A stretch of DNA of 64,000 nt, taken from Saccharibacillus brassicae (GTDB lineage: Bacteria; Bacillota; Bacilli; Paenibacillales; Paenibacillaceae). Shown here in pieces: positions 1 through 8,468 of the stretch; position 1 is the first letter of the stretch; each line of letters starts with the position of its first letter. The stretch lies in assembly GCF_006542275.1 (NCBI RefSeq), contig NZ_CP041217.1, forward strand, positions 806,001 to 870,000, in the 5' to 3' direction. The notes under the pieces are model-generated. The model was given only the letters and a program-made list of their open reading frames with translations. It did no database searches and had not been told where the DNA came from. A program made the translations under genes and the position numbers.

Positions 1-41
1 AATCTTCAAATCGGTTGGCCTACGTATGAAACGGGAAGCGA

Positions 42-962
42 TCAGCCTTTGACCGCGCCTACCGTAATGCCCTTGATGAAGTAACGCTGCACGAACGGGT
101 AGAACAGAATGACCGGCCCTGTCGCGATGACCGCGATCGCCATTTTCATCGTCTCGATCGGGACATCGCTGAGCGGTACGTTCGACGCGGCGGCGGAGTT
201 GCGGATCGCGTCCGCTTTGGTGACCACGTTGTACAGATACAGCTGCAGCGGCCTGTACTCCATGTCCGACGAGAGGAACAGCATGGAATTGTACCATTCG
301 TTCCAGTAGCCCAGAGCGATAAACAATCCGATTGTAGCCAGCGCCGGCGTCGTCATCGGCAGGATCAGCTTGACGAAGATCGTGAAATCGCCGGCGCCGT
401 CGATTTTGGCCGATTCGGTAATCGCATGCGGGATGGAGCGGACGAAGCTTTTCATCATGATGATCAGGAACGGGCTGAGCAGCCCCGGCAGCAGAACGGC
501 CAGATAATTGTCTTTGAGATGCAAATACTGGGTGATCAGCAGGTAGAACGGGACGAGCCCGCCGGAGAACAGCGTCGTGAAGTAGATGAAGAACGAGATT
601 TTGTTGCGGAAAATAAAGTCCGGACGCTGCAGCGCGTAGCCGGTCATCGCCACGATCAGCAGGCCGGCCGCGGTGCCGACGACGGTAATGCCGATCGTGA
701 CCAGGTAGGAACCGAGAATCTGCGCCGGATTTTCGAGCACGATCCGGTAAGCGAACGTACTGAATTCTTTTGGCCAAAAGTTGAATCCGCTCTGCTTGAC
801 CGCGGCTTCGGAAGTGAACGAAGTGCCGAGCACGAGCAGGAACGGCAGCAGGCAGCATAGCGCGAAGCCGCCGATACACACATAACTGATGGCGCGAATG
901 AGGATACTGCTGCGATCGGTCGTTTTGCGGGTGCGGATTCTTTCTTCATCCATAACGCCCAT
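42..962 (-). CDS. Carbohydrate ABC transporter permease (LplC/YtcP type)
   Basis: Inner subunit of a sugar importer of the CUT1 class. About six hydrophobic segments are visible, the first near residues 30-50. The binding-protein-dependent permease signature (ESAKIDGAGD, then a conserved F-x-K-x-I-L-P) lies around residues 180-200, and the C-terminus KGITVGAVKG is typical of LplC-type permeases. The ATG at 962 follows a good GGAGGGG site. It lies 18 bp downstream of the partner permease on the same strand, so the two form one operon. The solute-binding protein is not in the window and probably lies beyond the left edge. Substrate cannot be read from the sequence. Confidence 0.93.
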   Translation of the reverse strand: MGVMDEERIRTRKTTDRSSILIRAISYVCIGGFALCCLLPFLLVLGTSFTSEAAVKQSGFNFWPKEFSTFAYRIVLENPAQILGSYLVTIGITVVGTAAGLLIVAMTGYALQRPDFIFRNKISFFIYFTTLFSGGLVPFYLLITQYLHLKDNYLAVLLPGLLSPFLIIMMKSFVRSIPHAITESAKIDGAGDFTIFVKLILPMTTPALATIGLFIALGYWNEWYNSMLFLSSDMEYRPLQLYLYNVVTKADAIRNSAAASNVPLSDVPIETMKMAIAVIATGPVILFYPFVQRYFIKGITVGAVKG

Positions 963-980
963 AAGAGGCCCCTCCTTTTT

Positions 981-1949
981 TTAAAAGAGTGAATTTTCCG
1001 GCGACAGCTTGCGTACGAGCCAGTTGGCCGTCAGTACGATCGCGAAGCCGAACAACGACTGGTACAAGCTGACCGCGCTGCCCAGCGAGAAGTTGAAGTT
1101 GGTCATCAGGGAACGGAACACATACGTCTCGATAATGTCGGTCGTGGCGTACAGCGCCGTGTTGTTGGCTCCGACCAGATTGTAGATCAGGCCGAAGTTG
1201 CCTTTGAGCACGCCGCCGAGCGAGAACAGCAGCAGGATGATGAACGTCGGTTTGAGCCACGGGAGGACGATGTAGCGAATCCGCTGGAACGCGTTCGCTC
1301 CGTCGATCTCGGACGCTTCCACCACTTCGTTGTCGAGTCCCATAATGGCGGCGAAGTAGATGATGGAGCCGTAACCGGTCGCCTGCCAGAGGTAGGTGAG
1401 CACGATGATGAACGGCCAGGCGTTCGGCGTCGAGTAGACTTTGACCGGTTCCATGCCGAGCGCTTGCAGAATGCCGTTGAGCAGGCCGTAGTCGTAGCTG
1501 AGGATGTTGTAGGCGATCAGGCCGATCAGGACGGCGGAGATGAAATGGGGCAGGAACATGAGCGTCTGGGAAATCTTTTTGAACCATTTGCCTGTGAGTT
1601 CGTTGAGCAGCACCGCCACCGCGATCTGCAGCACGTTGCCCAGCAGGATAAACGCCAGGTTGTACGCGACGGTGTTGAAGGTGAGCTTCCACAAGTCCCC
1701 GGTGATGACGAGGAAGCGGAAGTTCTCGAATCCGACGAACGGGCTGTTGAATATGCCGTCCGAGTAGTTGTACTTGATAAAGGCCAGGTACAGCCCCGGC
1801 ATCGGCAGATACGCGAACACGATGAAAAAGACGAGAGCCGGCACACACATGATCAGCAGCGTACGGTTGTTTTTGAGCTTTTTCCACCAGGAGCCCGCCC
1901 GTTTGTTGGCAAGTTCCACGCTCATTTCTTTCTCGGTCAATACGGACAA
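981..1949 (-). CDS. Carbohydrate ABC transporter permease (LplB type)
   Basis: Second transmembrane subunit of the same importer. It has an N-terminal membrane segment (residues ~28-50) and the EAA-loop signature VEASEIDGANAFQRIRYIVL, about two thirds in. The length (322 aa) is normal for the family. I chose the TTG at 1949 because GGAGGGG lies eight bases upstream; the ATG at 1925 has no such site. It is the first gene after a palindromic operator at 2119-2132 and lies downstream of the LacI gene on the same strand, so control by that LacI protein is likely. Confidence 0.92.
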   Translation of the reverse strand: MSVLTEKEMSVELANKRAGSWWKKLKNNRTLLIMCVPALVFFIVFAYLPMPGLYLAFIKYNYSDGIFNSPFVGFENFRFLVITGDLWKLTFNTVAYNLAFILLGNVLQIAVAVLLNELTGKWFKKISQTLMFLPHFISAVLIGLIAYNILSYDYGLLNGILQALGMEPVKVYSTPNAWPFIIVLTYLWQATGYGSIIYFAAIMGLDNEVVEASEIDGANAFQRIRYIVLPWLKPTFIILLLFSLGGVLKGNFGLIYNLVGANNTALYATTDIIETYVFRSLMTNFNFSLGSAVSLYQSLFGFAIVLTANWLVRKLSPENSLF

Positions 1950-2118
1950 TGCAATCCCCTCCTTCTCTGGTCGACGGCACGGAACTCGAATGAAACCGAT
2001 TACATTTTTGTAGCTGTAAAAAGGGACCTATCCAATCAGGTTTATGCGTCTTCTCATACACAACATACGAGTTAAAGCGATATTCCCGGATAGCTCCCTG
2101 TCCCACTGCCTATTTTTA

Positions 2119-2132
2119 TGAAACCCGTTTCA
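2119..2132. promoter_or_regulatory. LacI-family operator upstream of the permease pair
   Basis: TGAAACCCGTTTCA has perfect 6-bp arms (TGAAAC/GTTTCA) around a CC centre. The same palindrome in the opposite orientation (centre GG) lies upstream of the LacI gene at 3324-3337. The central CG of a canonical CcpA cre site is missing, which favours the local LacI regulator over CcpA. Binding is inferred. Confidence 0.7.
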
Positions 2133-2217
2133 TTTCGAAACAAAATGTAATCGCTCTCTTTTGACATCAGAATAATCCCTGTTCCTGCTCTTGTCAATAT
2201 TTTTTGTGAAAAAAGAT

Positions 2218-3288
2218 TTACAGCGGCGGCCCCGTATAAGGCGCCGTCGTCTCCCGCACGACCAGCTCCGGCATGATCGATTGCAGCCGCGGCACTTTTT
2301 TGCCGGCGATCATTTTGTCGAGCGTTCGCGCGGCCTGGCGGCCGATCTCCTGCGACTGGAGCGAGACGGTCGTCAGTTCCGGGATGCTGTAAGTCGCCTG
2401 CGGAATATCGTCGTAGCCGACGATGGACAGTTCTTCCGGCACGCCGAGACCGACGCGGTGCGCCGCTTTCAGCGCCCCGATCGCGAGCAGGTCGTTCATG
2501 CAGAAAATAGCCGACGGGCGCCGCTTCGCCCCGAGCAGCCTCGACGCGAATTCCCGCCCTTTTTCTACGGAAAAGCCTTCGGTCAGTATCCATTCCTTGC
2601 GCACGGGCAGACCCGCTTCCTTCATCGCCGTGCGGAATCCGAGCAGCCGCTGCTGCGTGTTCGTCATCTTGGCGTAACCGCCGATCGCCGCGATGTCCCG
2701 GTGCCCGAGATCGATCAGATGCTGCACCGCGAGCTGCGCGCCCAGCTTCTGGTCGGCGGAGATCCGGTTCAGCTTCGTCTGCGGCAGATTGCCGTTGAGC
2801 AGCAGCACGGGCACCCGCTTGGACGCTTCTTCCACTTCGCGCTCCAGTTCGCTGCCCGGTTTGGCCAGATCGACGCGCCCGCCGATCATGACGATGCCGT
2901 CGACCTGCTTTTCCATCAGCAGATTCAAATACTGTGATTCGCGCTCGTACTGGCGATCGTACTGCCGCTCGTTTTCTTCGTTCGTGGAGATCGTATCGCA
3001 CAGGAAATACGTATAACCAAGCTTGCGCGCTTCGTAGTCGAACCCGGATAACACTTCGGGGAAAAAAGGATTCGTGATGTCCGGCAAGATGAATCCGATC
3101 ATGCCCGTTTCTTTGCGCGACAGGCTGCGAGCCAGTGCGTTCGGCTGAAACTGATGCTTGTGCATGAGCGCGACGATCCGTTCCCTCGTTTCTTTTTTGA
3201 CGGGCGCGGTATTGTTGAGCACTCGGGATACGGTTGCTACGGACACATTCGCTTCTCTGGCGATATCGTAGACGGTCACCGGTCGCAT
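2218..3288 (-). CDS. LacI-family transcriptional regulator
   Basis: Sugar-responsive repressor. The N-terminus VTVYDIAREANVSVATVSRV is a textbook LacI helix-turn-helix, followed by the hinge and a periplasmic-binding-protein-like effector domain (TGMIGFILPDITNPFFPEV onward). Length is about 356 aa, normal for the family. Two ATGs are possible (3294 and 3288). I prefer 3288 because AGAGGA then sits six bases upstream; an in-frame extension further upstream has no recognisable domain. An operator lies 36 bp upstream of the start and its twin lies in front of the downstream permease genes, which suggests autoregulation and control of the transporter. Confidence 0.93.
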   Translation of the reverse strand: MRPVTVYDIAREANVSVATVSRVLNNTAPVKKETRERIVALMHKHQFQPNALARSLSRKETGMIGFILPDITNPFFPEVLSGFDYEARKLGYTYFLCDTISTNEENERQYDRQYERESQYLNLLMEKQVDGIVMIGGRVDLAKPGSELEREVEEASKRVPVLLLNGNLPQTKLNRISADQKLGAQLAVQHLIDLGHRDIAAIGGYAKMTNTQQRLLGFRTAMKEAGLPVRKEWILTEGFSVEKGREFASRLLGAKRRPSAIFCMNDLLAIGALKAAHRVGLGVPEELSIVGYDDIPQATYSIPELTTVSLQSQEIGRQAARTLDKMIAGKKVPRLQSIMPELVVRETTAPYTGPPL

Positions 3289-3323
3289 CTGCATTCCTCT
3301 TTCCCCTGGGAAATTTGTGTTTG

Positions 3324-3337
3324 TGAAACGGGTTTCA
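3324..3337. promoter_or_regulatory. LacI-family operator upstream of the regulator gene
   Basis: TGAAACGGGTTTCA is a palindrome with 6-bp arms just upstream of the LacI start codon. It is the reverse complement of the site at 2119-2132. The position is suited to autorepression. Inferred from symmetry and context. Confidence 0.7.
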
Positions 3338-3454
3338 TTATGCGTTCGATTATACGCCCCCACCTGGCCGGAAGCAACGAAAAAGAAGGTCGGACAGCCA
3401 TGCTGCCGATAACGGTATCGGCAGCAGCGTTCAACAGGAACGGCGAGCGCCGGT

Positions 3455-4237
3455 TCAGCCCGATCCTTTGCGGCAGGCGCCCGGCGTCGTGCCGGCAAAC
3501 TGCTTGAACTGCCGCATGAAATGGGTCTCGTTCTCGTAGCCGCACAGCCTGCCGATCTCCCCGACCGGCAGCCGCGTGCTGAGCAGCAGGTATTTGGCGT
3601 ATTCCACGCGGCCGCGGATCATGTCGGTGACGACCGAACAGCCGAACGTCTCTTTGTACAAATGCTGAAAATGCGACTTGCTCAAGCTGACCTTCGCCGC
3701 CAGCTCCTCCACCGATACCCGCGCGTCCGGCGAACCGTACAGATCCGCCCGCAGCCGCGACAGCGAGTCCGCGTAGCGCAGCGTCCGGGCCGGCGGAGCC
3801 GGGCGCACGAGCGCGGCGGCAAGCTTGGTCAGCAGGCTGCGCAGTTCGAGTTCGGCGATCTCCGCACAAAACGGTCCTTCTTCCCGCCCGGCGTTTTGCA
3901 GCTCCAAAATATGCCTCGGCACGAGCGCCGGATCGGGAGCGGACAGCAGACGGTCCGTCGGCAGGCCGAGCCGATGCAGCAGCTCCCCGACCCCGCCGCC
4001 TTCGCAGTGAAACCAGTCGTTGACGTACGGCCGTTCCAGATCGCGGTACGCGTGCGGCGTATCCGGCGAGAACAGAATATACGAGCTGCGCTCCGCCTGA
4101 GACGCCCGGCCGTTCACCGTCACTTCGGCCCGCGTGCGAAAAAAGACGAACGCATAATTGCCCGCGCCGTGCGGGCGTTCGATCCAGATCCCTTCGCGGT
4201 GCGTAAAGCGGCAGCCGCAGTTCACCAGCCGTATCAT
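3455..4237 (-). CDS. AraC-family transcriptional regulator
   Basis: Predicted sugar-sensing activator of about 260 aa. The N-terminal half is a cupin-like sensor (motif FSPDTPHAYRDLERPYVNDW). The C-terminal ~100 residues carry two helix-turn-helix motifs (VSVEELAAKVSLSKSHFQHL, and LPVGEIGRLCGYENETHFMR followed by the F-K-x-F-x-G-x-T-P signature). The ATG at 4237 is preceded by GGAGGGAAGAG; an ATG ten codons upstream has no good site. It is divergent from the GH43-like gene at 4361, sharing a 123-bp promoter region, so it probably regulates that gene. A hairpin without a T tract lies downstream at 3403-3424. Confidence 0.92.
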   Translation of the reverse strand: MIRLVNCGCRFTHREGIWIERPHGAGNYAFVFFRTRAEVTVNGRASQAERSSYILFSPDTPHAYRDLERPYVNDWFHCEGGGVGELLHRLGLPTDRLLSAPDPALVPRHILELQNAGREEGPFCAEIAELELRSLLTKLAAALVRPAPPARTLRYADSLSRLRADLYGSPDARVSVEELAAKVSLSKSHFQHLYKETFGCSVVTDMIRGRVEYAKYLLLSTRLPVGEIGRLCGYENETHFMRQFKQFAGTTPGACRKGSG

Positions 4238-4360
4238 CTCTTCCCTCCTCCGTCTCCGATCCAGCACGATCCGTCAGTTTTTAGCCATTATAATTCATTG
4301 TTTCCCTTTTCGGCAAACGGTTATGGTAAACAGATATTCGACGAAGGCGAGGAAACTATT

Positions 4361-5314
4361 TTGGACGCTTACCTATTCGTGCATTTCAAGGAAAAAAAGA
4401 CGCCGGACGGCGAGCAGGTCTATTTTGCGCTCAGCACGGACGGCTTTCATTGGGACACGGTGAATGGCGGACAGCCGGTGCTTGAGAGCAGACTCGGGGA
4501 AAAAGGCGTCCGCGACCACACGATCGTGCGCACGGACGAAGGCAAATTCCATATTCTCGCGACCGACCTCAGCCTGGCGAACTCTTTTCACGGCAAATAC
4601 GAAGGAGATTGGGCCAATATCGGCACCGGCGGAAGCCGTAATCTGTCGCTCTGGTCGTCGGACGATCTCGTGCATTGGTCGGAGCAGCGGCTGATCGAAC
4701 TCGGCGACGACGATTTCGGCTGCCTGTGGGCGCCCGACATCATTCGCGATCCGCAGCAGGGCGACTACGTCGTCCACTGGTCTTCTTCGCACGCGTCCAA
4801 CGGCTACGGGCCGAAAGCGATCTACTACTCCCGCACCCGGGACTTCGAGCAGTTCACCGCACCGAAGCTGCTGCACCGCAAAGCGGACAGCGGCATTATC
4901 GATTCGGCGATCTACGAAGAAGACGGCTATTTCTACCGCTTCCTCAAAAGCGAAAAAAATCCCGAGACGCTGATCCTGGAAAAAGGAGCTTCGCTGACGG
5001 GAGACGACTATGTGCGCAATGATGCTTTTGACGAAGAAATGGCGAAGCTTGAGCAGGGCGTGTACGAAGCGCCGACCGCTTTCCGGCTCCGCGACGGCAA
5101 ATGGTGCCTCATGCTCGACTTCTACGGCGTCGAAGGCGACGGCCAGGGCTACGTCCCGTTTATCGCGGACAGCCTCGCCGACGGACGCTTTATCCGTTCC
5201 GACGCCGACTTCAGCTTCCCGTACGGCTTCAAGCACGGCACGGTGTTAGGGATTACGCAGGAGGAATATGCGCGGATCAAGGAGTATTATGGTGCGGGGC
5301 TTGTGGATGGGTAG
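4361..5314 (+). CDS. GH43-like glycosidase, probable arabinosidase
   Basis: Five-bladed propeller glycosidase of the GH43/GH62 clan, probably releasing L-arabinose or xylose from plant oligosaccharides. Visible features are the N-terminal YLFVHFKEK...GEQVYFALS strand pair, GVRDHTIVRT with a candidate catalytic Asp at residue 52, GCLWAPDIIRD, and VYEAPTAFRL carrying a Glu that could be the acid. Length is 317 aa and there is no signal peptide, so it is likely cytoplasmic. I chose the TTG at 4361, eight bases after GAGG; a longer in-frame extension runs antisense through the AraC gene and is not credible. The stop codon begins a 9-bp tandem repeat. Exact specificity is not readable. Confidence 0.85.
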   Translation: MDAYLFVHFKEKKTPDGEQVYFALSTDGFHWDTVNGGQPVLESRLGEKGVRDHTIVRTDEGKFHILATDLSLANSFHGKYEGDWANIGTGGSRNLSLWSSDDLVHWSEQRLIELGDDDFGCLWAPDIIRDPQQGDYVVHWSSSHASNGYGPKAIYYSRTRDFEQFTAPKLLHRKADSGIIDSAIYEEDGYFYRFLKSEKNPETLILEKGASLTGDDYVRNDAFDEEMAKLEQGVYEAPTAFRLRDGKWCLMLDFYGVEGDGQGYVPFIADSLADGRFIRSDADFSFPYGFKHGTVLGITQEEYARIKEYYGAGLVDG

Positions 5315-5347
5315 ATGGGGTAGATGGGGTAGATGGGGTAGATGGGT
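5312..5347. repeat. 9-bp tandem repeat starting at the stop codon
   Basis: Four units of TAGATGGGG (the last TAGATGGGT). The first unit contains the TAG stop codon of the GH43-like gene. Confidence 0.9.
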
Positions 5348-5355
5348 AAGGTCGA

Positions 5356-5385
5356 AAAAGCCGGAAGATAACTCTTCCGGCTTTT
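5356..5385 (+). terminator. Rho-independent terminator of the GH43-like gene
   Basis: Thirteen-base arms (AAAAGCCGGAAGA / TCTTCCGGCTTTT) around TAAC, ending in T residues. Confidence 0.88.
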
Positions 5386-5525
5386 GTCGATTCGCGGCGC
5401 AGATCGCGGCGCAGACAAACTCGGCGAATCGCGAAAGTTAGAGTATCGTGCAATCTTATAGTTTGATACTCTTAAAACCTTATACTCCCATATCTTCATA
5501 TCCGCACACTCTTACAGCTGTACAT

Positions 5526-5627
5526 CCTTACACCTTTACACCTTTACACCTTTACACCTTTACACCTTTACACTTTTACACTTTTACACTTTTACACTTT
5601 TATATCTTTACACCTTTACACCTTTAC
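5526..5627. repeat. 8-bp tandem repeat array (CCTTTACA and variants)
   Basis: About twelve units with period 8, with CCTTTACA drifting to CTTTTACA in the middle. It is purely simple sequence with no spacers, and directly abuts a different 7-bp array. Confidence 0.9.
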
Positions 5628-5724
<97 letters not shown>

Positions 5725-5734
5725 AGGGGTCGAC

Positions 5735-6024
5735 CGAATTAACGTCCTGATGACACTTATTTTGAGCAAAAAGCCGTCAGAATCGCAAATAATTGCGTAG
5801 CGACACTTAATTGCCAGGAAAACGGGTTTTTCCGTATCTATCAGGCAAAATAACTGCTCTCACGCACTTATTTCGATCGGCAGCTATAGGCGGAGTAAAA
5901 TAACTGCCCTCACGCACTTATTTGGCTCGAAAGCATAAGCAGACTGAAATAACTGCTCTCACGCAGCTATTTCGATCAATACAGCCATAGCAGAGTGAAG
6001 CAACCGTTTCCTCACCGTTATTTT
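5735..6024. repeat. Composite hairpin-repeat element, copy A
   Basis: Six imperfect inverted repeats of the form AAATAACTGC-N6/8-GCACTTATTT. Cores begin near 5735, 5786, 5847, 5897, 5946 and 5996, so spacing is about 51, 61, 50, 49 and 50 bp. The wider gap holds a GGAAAA...TTTTCC stem. No reading frame is kept across the units. A second copy in inverse orientation with the same spacing pattern lies at 59417-59661. The type is unknown to me: it could be a REP-like dispersed palindromic family or a non-autonomous mobile element. Confidence 0.85.
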
Positions 6025-6116
6025 GGAGAGAACGCTCGAAATAACAAACACTGCCTGCCCGCGTTAAAGCTCATTAAGGCTCATTAAAGCTTATTAAATT
6101 TTTTTCACATAAATAG

Positions 6117-6145
6117 TTGACAGCTAAATTAGAAGCGCGTATAAT
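6117..6145 (+). promoter_or_regulatory. Consensus sigma-A promoter for tRNA-Pro
   Basis: TTGACA at 6117-6122 and TATAAT at 6140-6145 with a 17-bp spacer, both perfect consensus. The tRNA starts 26 bp after the -10 box. Confidence 0.93.
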
Positions 6146-6170
6146 CTATTGCTGTAGGAAATAATTGTTA

Positions 6171-6244
6171 CGGGATGTAGCTCAGCTTGGTAGAGCACCT
6201 GGTTTGGGACCAGGGGGTCGCATGTTCAAATCGTGTCATCCCGA
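6171..6244 (+). tRNA. tRNA-Pro (anticodon UGG)
   Basis: All cloverleaf parts are visible. The acceptor arm CGGGATG pairs with the 3' CATCCCG, the D arm is GCTC...GAGC, the anticodon stem CCTGG/CCAGG encloses loop TTTGGGA (anticodon TGG), and the T arm contains GTTCAAATC. The discriminator is A at 6244; CCA is not encoded. It is a single-gene unit with its own promoter and terminator. Confidence 0.96.
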
Positions 6245-6258
6245 TCTAAGTTATACTT

Positions 6259-6294
6259 AAACACCCGGTCGCCTTGGCGACCGGGTGTTTTTGC
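6259..6294 (+). terminator. Terminator of the tRNA-Pro unit
   Basis: Fifteen-base perfect arms (6259-6273 and 6276-6290, core CACCCGGTCGCC) followed by a T run. Confidence 0.92.
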
Positions 6295-6328
6295 GTGTCT
6301 GTTTGCGTCTCCGCTCCGCCCTGCCTGT

Positions 6329-6826
6329 CTAGGAAGAAACTTCCGGCCGTACGCCTTCGTTCGCTTCCGCCCGCGCTTGTCGGATGCGGTCGATTTGACC
6401 GAGATGCCGCTCGACGTGAGCCGCAAAGCCGCGCGCGATATCGGCGACGCTGACCGTTGTGCCCTGGGCGTTCACGCCGCTTTTCGCCCATTCGTGCGGT
6501 TGAAGCCGGGCCAGCAGCCGGGTGTTATACCGCAGCAGCGCTTCGAAATCTTCCAAAATGCCGGCCGCGGAACTTTCGTTCGTCCGCTGCCCGTCTACCC
6601 AGGCATCCTGGGCAAGCGCCGGCAGTCTCTCCGTCGATCCCGCCAGCACGGCGCGAATGCGGAACGATACGACGACGGAATGGTCGGTCAGATGGCCGAG
6701 CACTTCGGCCACGCTCCAGCGGTCCGGCGCCGCTTTCCAGTGGAGAGCCGTTTCGTCCAGCCCTTCGACGGCCTGCCTCAACCGGGGAGAGGTGCCGAGC
6801 ACGTCGGCCACGATTTTTTCGCTCAT
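6329..6826 (-). CDS. DinB-family protein (putative metal-dependent hydrolase)
   Basis: Four-helix-bundle protein of the DinB/YfiT superfamily, 165 aa. The motif WSVAEVLGHLTDH supplies one candidate metal-binding His, and HVERHLGQIDRIR near the C-terminus supplies another pair; this H...H-x-x-x-H arrangement is the usual one. Members are often bacillithiol-dependent transferases or of unknown activity, and no precise reaction can be assigned. The ATG at 6826 follows GGAGGAAG. The gene starts 45 bp from a 193-bp TTTGGG hexamer array, which therefore occupies its expected promoter region. Confidence 0.85.
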   Translation of the reverse strand: MSEKIVADVLGTSPRLRQAVEGLDETALHWKAAPDRWSVAEVLGHLTDHSVVVSFRIRAVLAGSTERLPALAQDAWVDGQRTNESSAAGILEDFEALLRYNTRLLARLQPHEWAKSGVNAQGTTVSVADIARGFAAHVERHLGQIDRIRQARAEANEGVRPEVSS

Positions 6827-6870
6827 CAGGAACTTCCTCCTCGCGACTTTGAATTTGGTTTACACTATTA

Positions 6871-7063
6871 GGGTTTGGGTTTGGGTTTGGTTTGGTTTGG
6901 GTTTGGTTTGGGTTTGGGTTTGGGTTTGGGTTTGGGTTTGGGTTTGGGTTTGGGTTTGGGTTTGGGTTTGGGTTTGGGTTTGGGTTTGGGTTTGGGTTTG
7001 GGTTTGGGTTTGGGTTTGGGTTTGGGTTTGGGTTTGGGTTTGGGTTTGGGTTTGGGTTTGGGT
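6871..7063. repeat. Telomere-like hexamer array (TTTGGG)n
   Basis: About 32 copies of GGGTTT on the + strand, with a few five-base variants (TTTGG) only at the 5' end. The G-rich strand is the template strand for dinB. With three G per repeat it could form G-quadruplexes. Reading it as protein gives a meaningless alternation of two residues. Confidence 0.95.
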
Positions 7064-7154
7064 TATGCTAGCAGGAATTGCTTATTCGGATTACACTCCT
7101 GATTTTCTTTTATGAATTTTTCACATATTGATGTATTCACCTAAAGAAACTCCC

Positions 7155-8381
7155 TTACTGCTTGTCCGACAGTCGGGCCAACGCCCCGAGCGCCAGATCG
7201 GCCAGCAGGGCGGCGGCATCGGGCAGCGCCGAGTCGTCCAGCTCGAACGCCGGGTGATGCCATTCCTGACTGCCCGACGTCCCGACGAACAAGAACAGAC
7301 CGGGCACTTTTTGCTGGTAAAAAGCAAAATCTTCGCTGGCCGGCGAAGTAATGCCGCTCGCGACGTGCAGGCCGAGCCTGTCGGCGCAGGCCCGGGCCAG
7401 TTCGGCAAGTTCCGCGTCGTTCACGACCGGCGGAGGCCCGCCGCTCCAGCGGACGGAAGCTTCCGCGCCGAACGCGGCGGCTACGCCGCCGGCTATCTCC
7501 GCGAAGCGCGCCTTGATCCGGGCATGCACGGACTCGTCGAACGAACGGATCGTGCCGTGCAGCAGGGCCGTATCGGGAATGACGTTCCACGTATTGCCGG
7601 CGTGAAGCTGCGTCACGCTGACGACCGCGCGATCCTGTGCGCTGATACTGCGGCCGGTAATCGTCTGGAGCGCCGTCACCAGATGCGCGGCCGTCACGAT
7701 CGGATCGATGCCGGCTTCCGGCACGGCCGCATGCGTCGCCGTCCCTTTGACGGTCACCGTGAAGCCGTCCGAAGCCGCCATGATCGGGCCGGCCGCGATC
7801 CCGACCGTACCGACCGGCAGATCCGGCTTGTTATGCTGGCCGATCACGGCGCCGACGCCTTCCAGCGCGCCGGCCGCGATAAGCTGCTGCGCGCCTTTGG
7901 CCCGTTCTTCGTCGGGCTGAAACAGCAGCCGGACAGTGCCCGGCAGCTCCGCCTCGCGCAGCTTGAGGCGCTGCGCCGCGCCGATCAGCGCCGCGGCATG
8001 AAAATCATGCCCGCAGGCATGCATCCTGCCCGGATGGATCGAAGCGTACGGCAGGCCCGTCGCTTCTTCGATCGGCAGCGCGTCGATATCGGCGCGCAGC
8101 GCGACGATCGGACCTGCCCCGCTGCCGATCTCGGCGATCAAGCCGGTCTTCAGCCCGGTCTCGACGAGGCGGACGCCGATCCGCGCAAGCTTCGCGCGCA
8201 AATAATCGGTCGTCTCGTATTCTTCGCCCGACAATTCCGGGCGTTGGTGCAGATGGCGCCGGATCGCGATCCATTCTTCCGGCGTCAGCACGCCCGAAGA
8301 CGCGGAGCGCCCAGACAATTTGCCGACGGGATAAGAGCCTTCCGCGGCGAGATGCGATACAGTTTGGGTACGGCGGGTCAT
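7155..8381 (-). CDS. M20-family amidohydrolase (HipO/SndA-like deacylase)
   Basis: Zinc-dependent hydrolase, 408 aa, expected to remove N-acyl groups from amino acids. Visible motifs are the metal-site segment ACGHDFHAA, the catalytic-region EERAKGAQQL, and the dimerisation/lid segment with GTATHAAVPEAGIDPI. The ATG at 8381 follows GGAGG nine bases upstream; the longer in-frame extension covers tandem repeats and is rejected. It is the last gene of an acetyltransferase-ABC transporter-deacylase operon. That gene set resembles the ytmI-tcyJKLMN-ytnL (snaA...sndA) region of Bacillus subtilis, which salvages S-modified cysteines via N-acetylation and deacetylation. The role here is inferred from that parallel. 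Confidence 0.88.
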   Translation of the reverse strand: MTRRTQTVSHLAAEGSYPVGKLSGRSASSGVLTPEEWIAIRRHLHQRPELSGEEYETTDYLRAKLARIGVRLVETGLKTGLIAEIGSGAGPIVALRADIDALPIEEATGLPYASIHPGRMHACGHDFHAAALIGAAQRLKLREAELPGTVRLLFQPDEERAKGAQQLIAAGALEGVGAVIGQHNKPDLPVGTVGIAAGPIMAASDGFTVTVKGTATHAAVPEAGIDPIVTAAHLVTALQTITGRSISAQDRAVVSVTQLHAGNTWNVIPDTALLHGTIRSFDESVHARIKARFAEIAGGVAAAFGAEASVRWSGGPPPVVNDAELAELARACADRLGLHVASGITSPASEDFAFYQQKVPGLFLFVGTSGSQEWHHPAFELDDSALPDAAALLADLALGALARLSDKQ

Positions 8382-8468
8382 CGGCGAAGCCTCCTGTCTG
8401 TGAGGTCGTAAAATAGGCCAAGTCGGCGGATACAAGTACGAGAGAACGCGTCTTTGGAGCGGGCTGGG

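Noticed and set aside
3403-3424. Hairpin downstream of the AraC gene at 3455
   Set aside because: The stem CTGCCGATA/TATCGGCAG is good, but there is no T tract in either direction, so I did not call a terminator.
6871-7102. Long repetitive two-residue reading frames across the TTTGGG array
   Set aside because: They are translations of a hexamer repeat, with no ribosome site or conserved domain.
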